59,165 bases of DNA from CAZNHL01 sp964572965 (GTDB taxonomy: Bacteria > Bacteroidota > Bacteroidia > Cytophagales > UBA9547). The translations under genes and the position numbers were made by a program. The stretch covers positions 1 through 59,165 of the forward strand of contig CAZNHL010000016.1 of the NCBI GenBank assembly GCA_964572965.1. The letters run 5' to 3'. The notes beneath the pieces are model-generated. The model ran no database searches. It had not been told where the DNA came from and saw only the letters and a list, made by a program, of their open reading frames with translations. Shown here piece after piece: positions 51,583 through 58,967 of the stretch (position 1 is the stretch's first letter; every line of letters begins with the position of its first letter).

Positions 51583-52248
51583 ATGCTTCAAAGAATAGGG
51601 GTTTTTCTCATTATTTTCATTTCCTTTTTACCTGTTTGTGTAAATGCACAATATAGTGCTGACAGTACCCTGAATGCACAAATCAGTGATGCTGTGTCTT
51701 TAATGGATAGTGGCGATTATCTGAAGGCAGATGGAGCTTTCAGGAAATTGCTCAATTCTAAAAAGAAGCTCCCCGACGATGTTGCTTTTTTTTATGGTAA
51801 GACCTTGTATCAGCTTAGTAATTTCGGGAAGTCTCAGAACTTTCTGAAAAAATATATTGAACTTAAAGGTAAGGAAGGTACTTATTATGATGAAGCAAAT
51901 AAGCTGTTAAACAGATTGAATCCGGATTTTTGTAACAAGTGTGAAGGAACCGGGTTTAAAGTAGTAAAAATAGATTGTGAGAAATGTAGCGGAGTAGGGC
52001 ATACGGAAGTAGACTGCCCTTTTTGTTCAGGTAAAGGAATAAATAAATGCCGTACCTGTGGTGGTGACGGGGTGTTAAAGCAGACCGGAAAAATGGGGCA
52101 GATGACCTTTCAGAATTGTCCGCCATGCGGAGGGAACGGCCATACTACTTGCGATGCCTGTAAAGGGACAAAGCGTTATCAGAAACAGTGTGATGTTTGT
52201 AGCGGCAAAGGTAAAGTAGATAAAAAAGTGGTTTGTAACCACCAGTAA
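51583..52248 (+). CDS. Exported protein with seven DnaJ-like CxxCxGxG zinc motifs
   Basis: A 221-residue protein with a signal peptide (NAQ-Y, residue 23). Residues 30-112 form a TPR-like helical region (LMDSGDYLKADGAFRKLL; FGKSQNFLKKYIEL). From 117 to 210 there are seven CxxC motifs (117, 132, 145, 156, 179, 190, 203), mostly CxxCxGxG as in the zinc domain of DnaJ, but there is no J domain. Export of a DnaJ-type zinc domain is unusual. It is coupled to the FG-GAP gene (1-nt spacer) and may act on that T9SS cargo in the periplasm; this is inference. Confidence 0.82.
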   Translation: MLQRIGVFLIIFISFLPVCVNAQYSADSTLNAQISDAVSLMDSGDYLKADGAFRKLLNSKKKLPDDVAFFYGKTLYQLSNFGKSQNFLKKYIELKGKEGTYYDEANKLLNRLNPDFCNKCEGTGFKVVKIDCEKCSGVGHTEVDCPFCSGKGINKCRTCGGDGVLKQTGKMGQMTFQNCPPCGGNGHTTCDACKGTKRYQKQCDVCSGKGKVDKKVVCNHQ

Positions 52249-52323
52249 TAGAGGTGCTGTGTGTTATAAGTTACTTGTTACAGTAATTTACAACACGAAA
52301 TCAATAACAGTGAACTAAAAGAT

Positions 52324-53403
52324 ATGGAAGGAATAAGATTAAATAAATTTATAAGTGATTCTGGTATTTGTTCACGCCGTGAGGCTGACCGTATGATTGA
52401 AGACGGACATGTTTTTATCAATGGCAGAGTTGCTCATGTGGGTGACAGGGTAATGCCCGGTCAGAAGGTAAAGGCAAACGGACAGGAAGTTAAACGTGAT
52501 TTTGAATACAGTTATATTATGTTTAACAAGCCTGTTGGTGTTGTAAGTACAACCGACAGGTCTGACAGAGACAATATTGTTGATTACGTAGCTCACCCTG
52601 ACCGTGTGTTCCCGATCGGCCGTCTGGATAAAGACTCTCAAGGTTTGATCCTGATGACGAACAATGGAGATATCGTTAATAAAATCCTGCGTGCAGGTAA
52701 CAGCCACGAAAAGGAGTACATCGTAACTGTAGATAAGCTGGTCACAGACGATTTCATTAAAAGAATGAGCAATGGTGTTTCTATTTTAGGTGTAAACACG
52801 CTTAAATGTGAAGTTACCCGTGAGGCTGCCAAGGTTTTCAGGATTGTCTTAAAGCAAGGCCTGAACCGCCAGATCAGAAGGATGTGCGAGGCTTTAGGTT
52901 TTGAAGTGACCAAGCTTGAACGTATCAGAATTATGAATATCCAGCTTGGTAAGTTAAAACAAGGTGAGTGGAGAAATCTGACACCTGTGGAGATGGAAGA
53001 CCTGAATGAAATGCTGAAGAGCTCCAAAAAGACATCATCCAAATCATCTGCAAGGTCAACTACAGGACGCTATAAAGCAGAAAGAGGCGAGTTCTCTGAA
53101 GAAAGACGCCCAAGTCCGGGTAAGAAAAGCTTTAGTGCTGAGAGAAAGAATTCAGGAACCGGAAGAACAATGACTTCTAAAGCCGGAACTTCTAAAACGA
53201 GTGCCGGACCTGCTACCCCAAAGCCATCAAAACCAAGAAGACCGCTTTCGGAGAAGCCTGCAAAATTCGGGACTACAGGGAAGTTTACAAAAACTGGCTC
53301 TGCCCCTAAAAAAGACAGTGGCCGTTCTTCAGCGCCTTCTAAAGGAGGAAGAAGACCCGGCGCCGGAGGTAAGCAAACGGTTGGGAAACCTAAAAGGAAG
53401 TAA
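52324..53403 (+). CDS. rluF: 23S rRNA pseudouridine synthase RluF with a basic C-terminal tail
   Basis: A 359-residue protein. N-terminal S4 domain (RLNKFISDSGICSRREADRMI), then the RsuA-type catalytic domain with the catalytic Asp in GRLDKDSQGL and KILRAGNSHEKEY, a segment typical of RluF (modifies 23S U2604, E. coli numbering). Residues about 235-359 form a low-complexity tail rich in Ser, Lys, Arg, Pro and Gly, common in Bacteroidota members and presumably RNA-binding. Confidence 0.93.
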   Translation: MEGIRLNKFISDSGICSRREADRMIEDGHVFINGRVAHVGDRVMPGQKVKANGQEVKRDFEYSYIMFNKPVGVVSTTDRSDRDNIVDYVAHPDRVFPIGRLDKDSQGLILMTNNGDIVNKILRAGNSHEKEYIVTVDKLVTDDFIKRMSNGVSILGVNTLKCEVTREAAKVFRIVLKQGLNRQIRRMCEALGFEVTKLERIRIMNIQLGKLKQGEWRNLTPVEMEDLNEMLKSSKKTSSKSSARSTTGRYKAERGEFSEERRPSPGKKSFSAERKNSGTGRTMTSKAGTSKTSAGPATPKPSKPRRPLSEKPAKFGTTGKFTKTGSAPKKDSGRSSAPSKGGRRPGAGGKQTVGKPKRK

Positions 53404-53455
53404 TATAGGTGTTAGTTGTTTGGTGCAGGTTGTTAGTCAACAAGTATCACATAGT

Positions 53456-53493
53456 AAAAAGGGTTGATGAAATAATCTCATCAACCCTTTTTT
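53456..53493 (+). terminator. Terminator after rluF
   Basis: AAAAAGGGTTGATGA pairs with TCATCAACCCTTTTT around a 7-nt loop, followed by T. It is 52 nt after the rluF stop. Confidence 0.93.
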
Positions 53494-53538
53494 AATGCTA
53501 ATTATAATAGAATAATTATTGTGTTTTATTACTCTCGC

Positions 53539-53632
53539 CCTCGTTTGAGCAAAGCGGTAACGAGGATGCGGGATAATGGCGTTTGTAACGCATCTTTCAA
53601 ATTGAGTATCAACTGGTGGGCGGTACAAACGC
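53539..53632. repeat. Structured palindromic element, REP-like candidate
   Basis: CCTCGTT at 53539-53545 pairs with AACGAGG at 53559-53565. GCGTTTGTAACGC (53579-53591) pairs with GCGGTACAAACGC (53620-53632) with one mismatch and 28 nt between. The GC content is higher than the flanks and there is no credible ORF. Such compact paired structures are typical of interspersed intergenic repeats (REP or MITE). Only one copy is in this window, so repetition is not shown. Confidence 0.5.
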
Positions 53633-53677
53633 AAACCTCGTGGATCAGCAGTTGCGGACCTGTGGGTGATACCTTAT

Positions 53678-54568
53678 TTAATTTTTCAAACATCTGATTG
53701 AAAACCCTTTTGTGTTTGTTGTCTGAAAATTAATCAGGTAGTTAGTGCCAGCACTTAAGCCTCTCCCAAATGCCTCGGTTGCATCAAGTGAGTTGACTGT
53801 TGATGACCACCAGCTTGTATTACTATTTAATATAGAGAAGTTCCCTGATTGATTTCTCTCCCCTGCGGGAACACCATTAAAGCCGGACTTGTTATTGGTT
53901 GACATATTATAGCCCGGTGTTGAAACGGTTGAAGATGTTATCCATAAAGTTTTTGACGATAAGGATTTTGCTATTTTGGAGCCAAAAGTCTGACCATCGT
54001 CACTGAATTTGTTAGAAGATAAATAGCTGTCCAGAGTGCTCCATTCTGTCTGATTGGGAACATGCCAGCCTACAGGGCACAATTTCTTAGTGTCAACAAC
54101 ATACCAGTTGTACAACATACCATAAGCTTCCTGATATGAAGGCGTGTTTTGGTAATAGCACATTCCGGGTGTTTTTAATGTATTCCATTCAGTATTATTG
54201 GCAACGAGAGGAATGGGAGTGCCGTCATTAAAGTTTTTGACACTAAGGTTTTTAGCCAGCCAGGTCTGGTTCCCGATTTTGACAGTCGGGTAAAGATTAT
54301 TATCGATGTCGGAGATATATCCGGCAGGTACTTTTTTAGTAATACTGTCGACCAGACTTACTTTTTCTCTGTAAAAAACATTTCCTGATTTATAAAATAG
54401 AATTGAGTCATTAGGTTGTCCGGTTTTAAATTGGATAGTATCAACTTGACTTTTAGGGAAAGCAAAAAGAGGGGCGCCTTTTTTAAATACAACAAGCGTG
54501 TCTTGTGCCTGACCTAAGGAATTTATAAAACAAAGAATAGCTAATGTTAAAATTGACTTCATTTTCAT
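53678..54568 (-). CDS. Exported FISUMP-domain protein
   Basis: A 296-residue protein with a signal peptide (LGQAQ-D, residue 22). Residues 25-75 hold two short beta repeats (FAFPKSQVDTIQFKTG; NVFYREKVSLVDSIT). From about 83 on is the Fibrobacter major paralogous (FISUMP) domain with DIDNNLYPTVKIGNQTWLAKNL, YGMLYNWYVV, CPVGWHVP and the end GFSIRCLKN. This domain is common on Bacteroidota surface proteins; its function is unknown. It lies 11 nt downstream of a T9SS-tailed gene. Confidence 0.88.
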   Translation of the reverse strand: MKMKSILTLAILCFINSLGQAQDTLVVFKKGAPLFAFPKSQVDTIQFKTGQPNDSILFYKSGNVFYREKVSLVDSITKKVPAGYISDIDNNLYPTVKIGNQTWLAKNLSVKNFNDGTPIPLVANNTEWNTLKTPGMCYYQNTPSYQEAYGMLYNWYVVDTKKLCPVGWHVPNQTEWSTLDSYLSSNKFSDDGQTFGSKIAKSLSSKTLWITSSTVSTPGYNMSTNNKSGFNGVPAGERNQSGNFSILNSNTSWWSSTVNSLDATEAFGRGLSAGTNYLINFQTTNTKGFSIRCLKN

Positions 54569-54579
54569 AACTCTGAACG

Positions 54580-55080
54580 TTACTCTTTAATAAATAAATT
54601 GGTGTATACTTGATCTGACTGGATAACACGGCAATAGTAGGTGCCGCTATTAAGTGTGTTGAGGGGTACATTAATTACACCGTTCTGGATTACACTTTTA
54701 ACAACAGCAAGGCCGTTAATGTCAAAAATAATAAGTTCAGAAGGTTCTGTTTTCGCCAGCTGAACGTATAAAACATCTTTGGCAGGGTTAGGATAAACTT
54801 TAAAGCTGTTGTCTTCCAGGACGGGAGCTTTTATACCGGTAATTACAGGAGAAAAGTCCTGGAATGATACATAACGGACATTGCTCAGGGCATAGGTAGA
54901 GACGGAATAATTTGTGTTCACGTTTAGATTGCCGGCACTAAATGTGATTGATTTGAAGTCTGCCATACTAAAAGTAGTTTGGGTGCCATCTTTCTCTTTA
55001 ATATAGATGTCGTTTTGGGCAGAAATATTACAAATTCCTATTCCCCAGAATAAGCAAAATGCACTTAACCGTTTTAACAT
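54580..55080 (-). CDS. Small secreted protein with T9SS type A tail
   Basis: A 166-residue protein with a signal peptide (NISAQ-N, residue 22). Residues 24-75 carry a beta repeat (IYIKEKDGTQTTFSMADFKSITF; VSTYALSNVRYVSF) similar to the N-terminus of the downstream FISUMP protein. The last 75 residues form a T9SS sorting domain (KVYPNPAKDVLYV, ending TNLFIKE). Almost the whole mature protein is repeat plus tail. Function unknown; co-transcribed with the FISUMP gene. Confidence 0.85.
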   Translation of the reverse strand: MLKRLSAFCLFWGIGICNISAQNDIYIKEKDGTQTTFSMADFKSITFSAGNLNVNTNYSVSTYALSNVRYVSFQDFSPVITGIKAPVLEDNSFKVYPNPAKDVLYVQLAKTEPSELIIFDINGLAVVKSVIQNGVINVPLNTLNSGTYYCRVIQSDQVYTNLFIKE

Positions 55081-55414
55081 TTTTTTTGTTTTTAAATGAT
55101 AGTATCTCTACTCTAAAAGAATCTTCCAATTTCAGAGTAGAATTATAATAGTTAAACTTAGATTCAATTATACTACAGGTAAGGTTGTTATAAGTAACCT
55201 GTCAGAATATTTTTTTTTTAGAGTTTATTTGCTTGACCTATTGAATCCTCCAAAGTTTTATTTAAACACACCTTAATCCTTGAGAGGTTGAAAAGACTCA
55301 AGTTTATGAGTAGAGCTGTTTTTTAATAATCAGCGATAAACCTGTAACCTGCCTCCGCGATGAGCGATAGAAGTACTAATATTGCTTAAAGGAGAGCAGG
55401 CCATACCAAAACAT
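55081..55414. other. Intergenic region between kdsB and the T9SS/FISUMP pair
   Basis: AT-rich DNA with no credible ORF. One short inverted repeat (CTACTCT/AGAGTAG near 55109-55141) lies just upstream of the T9SS gene start and might be regulatory. Nothing else was seen. Confidence 0.5.
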
Positions 55415-55456
55415 ATTTTAAGATTGAGTTCTGTCTTAATTTTCTAATCTTAAAAT
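55415..55456 (-). terminator. Hairpin after kdsB
   Basis: ATTTTAAGATT (55415-55425) pairs perfectly with AATCTTAAAAT (55446-55456). It lies 15 nt after the kdsB stop on the minus strand. The stem is AT-rich, so terminator strength is uncertain. Confidence 0.5.
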
Positions 55457-55470
55457 CTTTCAATCATCAA

Positions 55471-56208
55471 TTAAAGATACTTATACACTTCCTTCAGATC
55501 CTCCGGAGTGTCAATAGACAGCGTGTCGATATCCGTTATGCCCAATTTGATTCTGAATTCGTCCATCCAGCGTAATTGTTCCAGTGATTCTGATTTTTCC
55601 AGTTGCGTTTGTTTCATAGAAGCTATTTTCAAAAGAATATCCTTTCTGAAACCATAAATGCCGATATGTTTGAAGAAATCCTGGTGCTTGTGCCAGTCTG
55701 TTTCTATTATGTCTTTAACAAACGGGATAGCGCTGCGACTCATGTAAAGGGCTTCCATATGCTTATTGAAAGTTACCTTTACTTCCTTCATGTCAAAAAT
55801 TTCTGCCGGGTCGGTGATCAGCTTGATCATTGTCCCGATTTCTGTAGCCGGACTGTCGAATAAGGATGCCAGATCGTCGATTTGTTTAGGGGCAACAAAA
55901 GGTTCGTCTCCTTGAATGTTTACAAAAACATCGAAATCCTGTCCAATTTTTTGGGCTACTTCTACGCATCGGTCAGTGCCGGTCGGATGCTCTGACGAAG
56001 TCATTACTGCATCTCCTCCAAAGCCCTTTACATGGTCAAAAATACGCTCATCGTCAGTTGCAACCACTACTTTTGTCAGTTTTTGTGATTTAGAGGTTTG
56101 CTCATAAACGCGTTGTACCAATGATTTTCCCGCTACGTCCACAAGTGGTTTTCCAGGAAAACGGGTAGAGCCATAGCGTGAAGGAATGATACCTAGTATT
56201 TTAGCCAT
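55471..56208 (-). CDS. kdsB: 3-deoxy-manno-octulosonate cytidylyltransferase
   Basis: A 245-residue nucleotidyltransferase. N-terminal IPSRYGSTRFPGKPL is the CTP-binding signature, followed by TDDERI, TSSEHPTGTDRC, NIQGDEPF and the C-terminal LGITDIDTLSIDTPEDL. It activates Kdo as CMP-Kdo for the lipopolysaccharide core. It is usually essential in Gram-negatives. Divergent from the PorE-like gene. Confidence 0.97.
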   Translation of the reverse strand: MAKILGIIPSRYGSTRFPGKPLVDVAGKSLVQRVYEQTSKSQKLTKVVVATDDERIFDHVKGFGGDAVMTSSEHPTGTDRCVEVAQKIGQDFDVFVNIQGDEPFVAPKQIDDLASLFDSPATEIGTMIKLITDPAEIFDMKEVKVTFNKHMEALYMSRSAIPFVKDIIETDWHKHQDFFKHIGIYGFRKDILLKIASMKQTQLEKSESLEQLRWMDEFRIKLGITDIDTLSIDTPEDLKEVYKYL

Positions 56209-56302
56209 AGTTTAAATTCAATAATATTTATAAATTTGAATAATTAATTGGTACAAAGTAAGGTATAAGTATATCAATTATTAAACAACTCAATCACTAT
56301 TT

Positions 56303-58234
56303 ATGAAGAAAAATATCACTTCAATCCTTTTAGTAACATTTCTATCCATTGCATTTTTCGCCAATGCACAAAATGATCCTAAACAGGCGAAAAAGTTATT
56401 GAAGGAAGCGCAGAGCTACATTAAGGTAGATGAATTCCATGAAGCTTTACCGATACTTCAAAAAGCTTATGAAGCTGACAATACAAATCCTGAAATATGC
56501 TACCACCTTGGGCATGTTTATTGTCTTTTAGGGTTTAACGGAAAGGCATATGTTCCTTTTCAAACTGCTGTAAAGGCAGGTTATGAAGACCACGATGGTA
56601 ATATTCAATATTATTATGGCTTATCGTTACATGCTAACAACAAGTTTGATGAAGCCATCAAGCAATTGGCCGCTTTTCGCCCGCATGCTGATCCTGAGAC
56701 TGCCAGAGAAATTGACAGGGTAATTCAGCAATGCAGAAATGGTAAAGAATTGATCAAAACTCCTGTTAAAGTAAAAATTACCAATCTTGGCAGTACAATC
56801 AATTCTGAGTGGCAAGATTATGGTCCGGTGATTTCTGCCGATGAAACGACTTTGTTATTTACTTCTCGCCGCCCGGAAACAACAGGTGGTGGTAAAGATG
56901 CTGCTGATGAGCAGTATTATGAAGATATTTATATGGTGACAAAAACAGATTCTGTTTGGGGTAATCTGGTAAACCTTGGATCGCCTGTAAACTCAGAACA
57001 CCATGACGCTGTAGTTGGTTTGTCTGCTGATGGCCAGAAACTGTTAATTTATCAGGCTAGCAAAGGTGCTTCTCAAATGGGAGATTTGTTTATTTCGGCT
57101 TTGGATGGCAGTTCATGGAGCAAGCCTAAAAGTTTGGGTAAAAACATTAATTCAGTACACAGTGAGCTTTCCGGTAGTATTACCGGTGATGAAAAACTGA
57201 TTTTCTTCAGCTCTGACAGACCTGGTGGACTAGGTGGTTTTGATATTTATGTATCAGCTTTATTACCTGATGGTACTTATGGTCCGGCTGTTAATTTGGG
57301 TCCAAAAATTAATACAAAGTATAATGAGGATTCTCCGTTTATTCACCCTGATGGCAAAACATTGTATTTCAGTTCTAAAGGCCATAACTCAATGGGTGGG
57401 TACGATGTGTTTTCTGTACACGTAGATCCTACCAATGGAATGATTAATGAAATTTCAGAAGTGAAGAATGCTGGTTATCCGATCAATACGGCTGATGATG
57501 AAATTTATTTCGTTTGGTCAACAGATGGTAAGAGGGCTTACTTTGCTTCGGTACGTGATGGCGGTTATGGCGACAAGGATATTTATATGCTTGAAAAAGA
57601 AGAAACCAAAGCGGCTGTTGCAATCTTCAGAGGTTTTGTTTTCAGTGCTGAGACCAAAAAGGCAGTTGCAGCAAATATTACAATTACAGACAATGAAGCA
57701 CAAAAGTCTCTTGGGGTTTATAACTCTAACAGTGCAACAGGAAAGTATACTGTAGTTTTGCCTGCAGGTAAAAATTATGGTATTGCAGTTGAAGCAAAAG
57801 ACTATTTATTCTACTCTAAAAATATAGATATTCCTGCTTCATTTACTTATGGAGAATACAGAGATACAATCTATCTGGAGCCAATTAAAATTGGTAGCCA
57901 TATTGTTTTAAGAAACGTATTTTTCGATACAGACAAAGCTACATTACGTCCTATATCTGAATCTGAGTTAGATAGATTGGTGAAAATCCTGAAAGAAAAC
58001 CCAACTATCAGAATCAGAATCGGTAGCCACACAGATAGTGATGGTTCTCATGATTACAATATTAAGTTGTCTGATAACCGTTCTAAATCGGTAGTTGAAT
58101 ATTTAATTGCCCATGGTATCAAAGCGGACAGATTAGAGCATAAAGGTTATGGTGAGACAGTGCCAATAGCTGCGAATGATACGCCGGAAAATAAGCAGTT
58201 GAACAGACGTACTGAGTTTGAAATTATTAAGTAG
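56303..58234 (+). CDS. PorE-like OmpA-family protein (TPR, propeller, CRD, OmpA domain)
   Basis: A 643-residue exported protein; signal peptide ends FANAQ-N (residue 23). Domain order: TPRs (about 28-150), PD40-type beta-propeller (about 165-430), a carboxypeptidase-regulatory-like domain (about 440-520) and a C-terminal OmpA domain (about 535-643) with FFDTDKATL, GSHTDSDG and NRRTEFEI. This is the four-part order described for PorE of the P. gingivalis T9SS, which links the secretion machine to peptidoglycan. Bacteroidota often have several such paralogues, so a true T9SS role is not certain. A TAAATTTG -7-like motif lies at 56231-56238. Confidence 0.85.
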   Translation: MKKNITSILLVTFLSIAFFANAQNDPKQAKKLLKEAQSYIKVDEFHEALPILQKAYEADNTNPEICYHLGHVYCLLGFNGKAYVPFQTAVKAGYEDHDGNIQYYYGLSLHANNKFDEAIKQLAAFRPHADPETAREIDRVIQQCRNGKELIKTPVKVKITNLGSTINSEWQDYGPVISADETTLLFTSRRPETTGGGKDAADEQYYEDIYMVTKTDSVWGNLVNLGSPVNSEHHDAVVGLSADGQKLLIYQASKGASQMGDLFISALDGSSWSKPKSLGKNINSVHSELSGSITGDEKLIFFSSDRPGGLGGFDIYVSALLPDGTYGPAVNLGPKINTKYNEDSPFIHPDGKTLYFSSKGHNSMGGYDVFSVHVDPTNGMINEISEVKNAGYPINTADDEIYFVWSTDGKRAYFASVRDGGYGDKDIYMLEKEETKAAVAIFRGFVFSAETKKAVAANITITDNEAQKSLGVYNSNSATGKYTVVLPAGKNYGIAVEAKDYLFYSKNIDIPASFTYGEYRDTIYLEPIKIGSHIVLRNVFFDTDKATLRPISESELDRLVKILKENPTIRIRIGSHTDSDGSHDYNIKLSDNRSKSVVEYLIAHGIKADRLEHKGYGETVPIAANDTPENKQLNRRTEFEIIK

Positions 58235-58268
58235 TCTTAGCGTTTAGTCATTAGCGACTAGTCAATAG

Positions 58269-58304
58269 GGAAGAGTAGTGAGTACATGTACTCACTACTC
58301 TTCC
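58269..58304. terminator. Perfect 36-bp palindrome after the PorE-like gene
   Basis: The 36 bases are their own reverse complement (starts GGAAGAGTAG, centre ACATGT). As RNA it gives a 16-bp stem with a four-base turn, followed by TGTTTT. It lies 35 nt after the PorE-like stop and 12 nt before the next start. Terminator is the simplest reading; a dyad operator is an alternative. Confidence 0.6.
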
Positions 58305-58315
58305 TGTTTTAAGTA

Positions 58316-58900
58316 ATGAAGAAACGGGGATTTGAAATGAAAGGGCTGGTTTTTATCTTATTTAATATAGCGGTAGCTACTTTTGCTTATGGTCAGACTC
58401 CCCGATCATTGAGTGAACAGGAACTAAGTAAAATAAGAGAAGAGATTGATATTCAAGCTAATAAGTTAAGGGTAAAACTAAGTAAAAATGAAAGTTACAT
58501 TTCTGATTTTCAGAAGAAAGTATCAATTGATTTTGCGGTTGATACTTTTAAAATAGAGCAGTTACTGGGTAAGAAAATCGAGGCAGACTATTCAACTTCC
58601 GGAATAGTAAATGCTACTTATGACGCCTTAACCGGTTACGATAAGCTTTTAAATAAGTATTATAAGTTATTGTATTCCAGATTGTCAGTTGGTGATCAGC
58701 CGGTATTAAAAGAAGCTCAAAAGAGTTGGATTGTTACACGTGACAACGAAGTTAAACTAATTGGCGTGCTTGCTAACGATCAATACTCGGGAGGGGGTAC
58801 AATACAGAGAATCTTGATCGCTTCAAAAGTACTGGATTTGACAAGAAGCAGAGTAATTCAATTGGTGAATTATTTGTCTGAAATACAGGATTTGGAATAA
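58316..58900 (+). CDS. Exported protein with LprI-like (DUF1311) domain
   Basis: A 194-residue protein with a signal peptide ending FAYGQ-T (about 27); a second ATG at 58337 is also possible. The C-terminal part follows the lysozyme-inhibitor LprI/DUF1311 pattern: a helix with YDKLLNKYYKLLYSRL, then LKEAQKSWIVTRDNEVKLI. The conserved W-x-x-x-R-D core is intact, but the cysteine usually next to it is missing. It is periplasmic or lipid-free secreted; inhibition of lysozyme is only suggested by family. Confidence 0.72.
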   Translation: MKKRGFEMKGLVFILFNIAVATFAYGQTPRSLSEQELSKIREEIDIQANKLRVKLSKNESYISDFQKKVSIDFAVDTFKIEQLLGKKIEADYSTSGIVNATYDALTGYDKLLNKYYKLLYSRLSVGDQPVLKEAQKSWIVTRDNEVKLIGVLANDQYSGGGTIQRILIASKVLDLTRSRVIQLVNYLSEIQDLE

Positions 58901-58924
58901 TGATTAGAAGTTTTTTAGAATTAA

Positions 58925-58957
58925 ACCTAACACCTAACACCTAACACCTAACACCTA
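58925..58957. repeat. Tandem heptanucleotide repeat (CCTAACA) x 4.6
   Basis: The unit CCTAACA repeats perfectly at 58926, 58933, 58940 and 58947 with a partial fifth copy. It ends 10 nt before the ATG of the symporter gene, inside its leader or promoter. Copy-number change by slippage could alter expression. Confidence 0.95.
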
Positions 58958-58967
58958 TTTTATCCTT

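Noticed and set aside
53437..53634. 65-residue minus-strand frame in the rluF/FISUMP spacer
   Set aside because: It crosses the rluF terminator and the palindromic element and has no recognised domain. The DNA is better explained as a structured repeat.
58925..58957. CRISPR-like array
   Set aside because: The repeat unit is 7 bp with no spacers, so it is a simple tandem repeat. No CRISPR repeats or cas genes were seen in the window.
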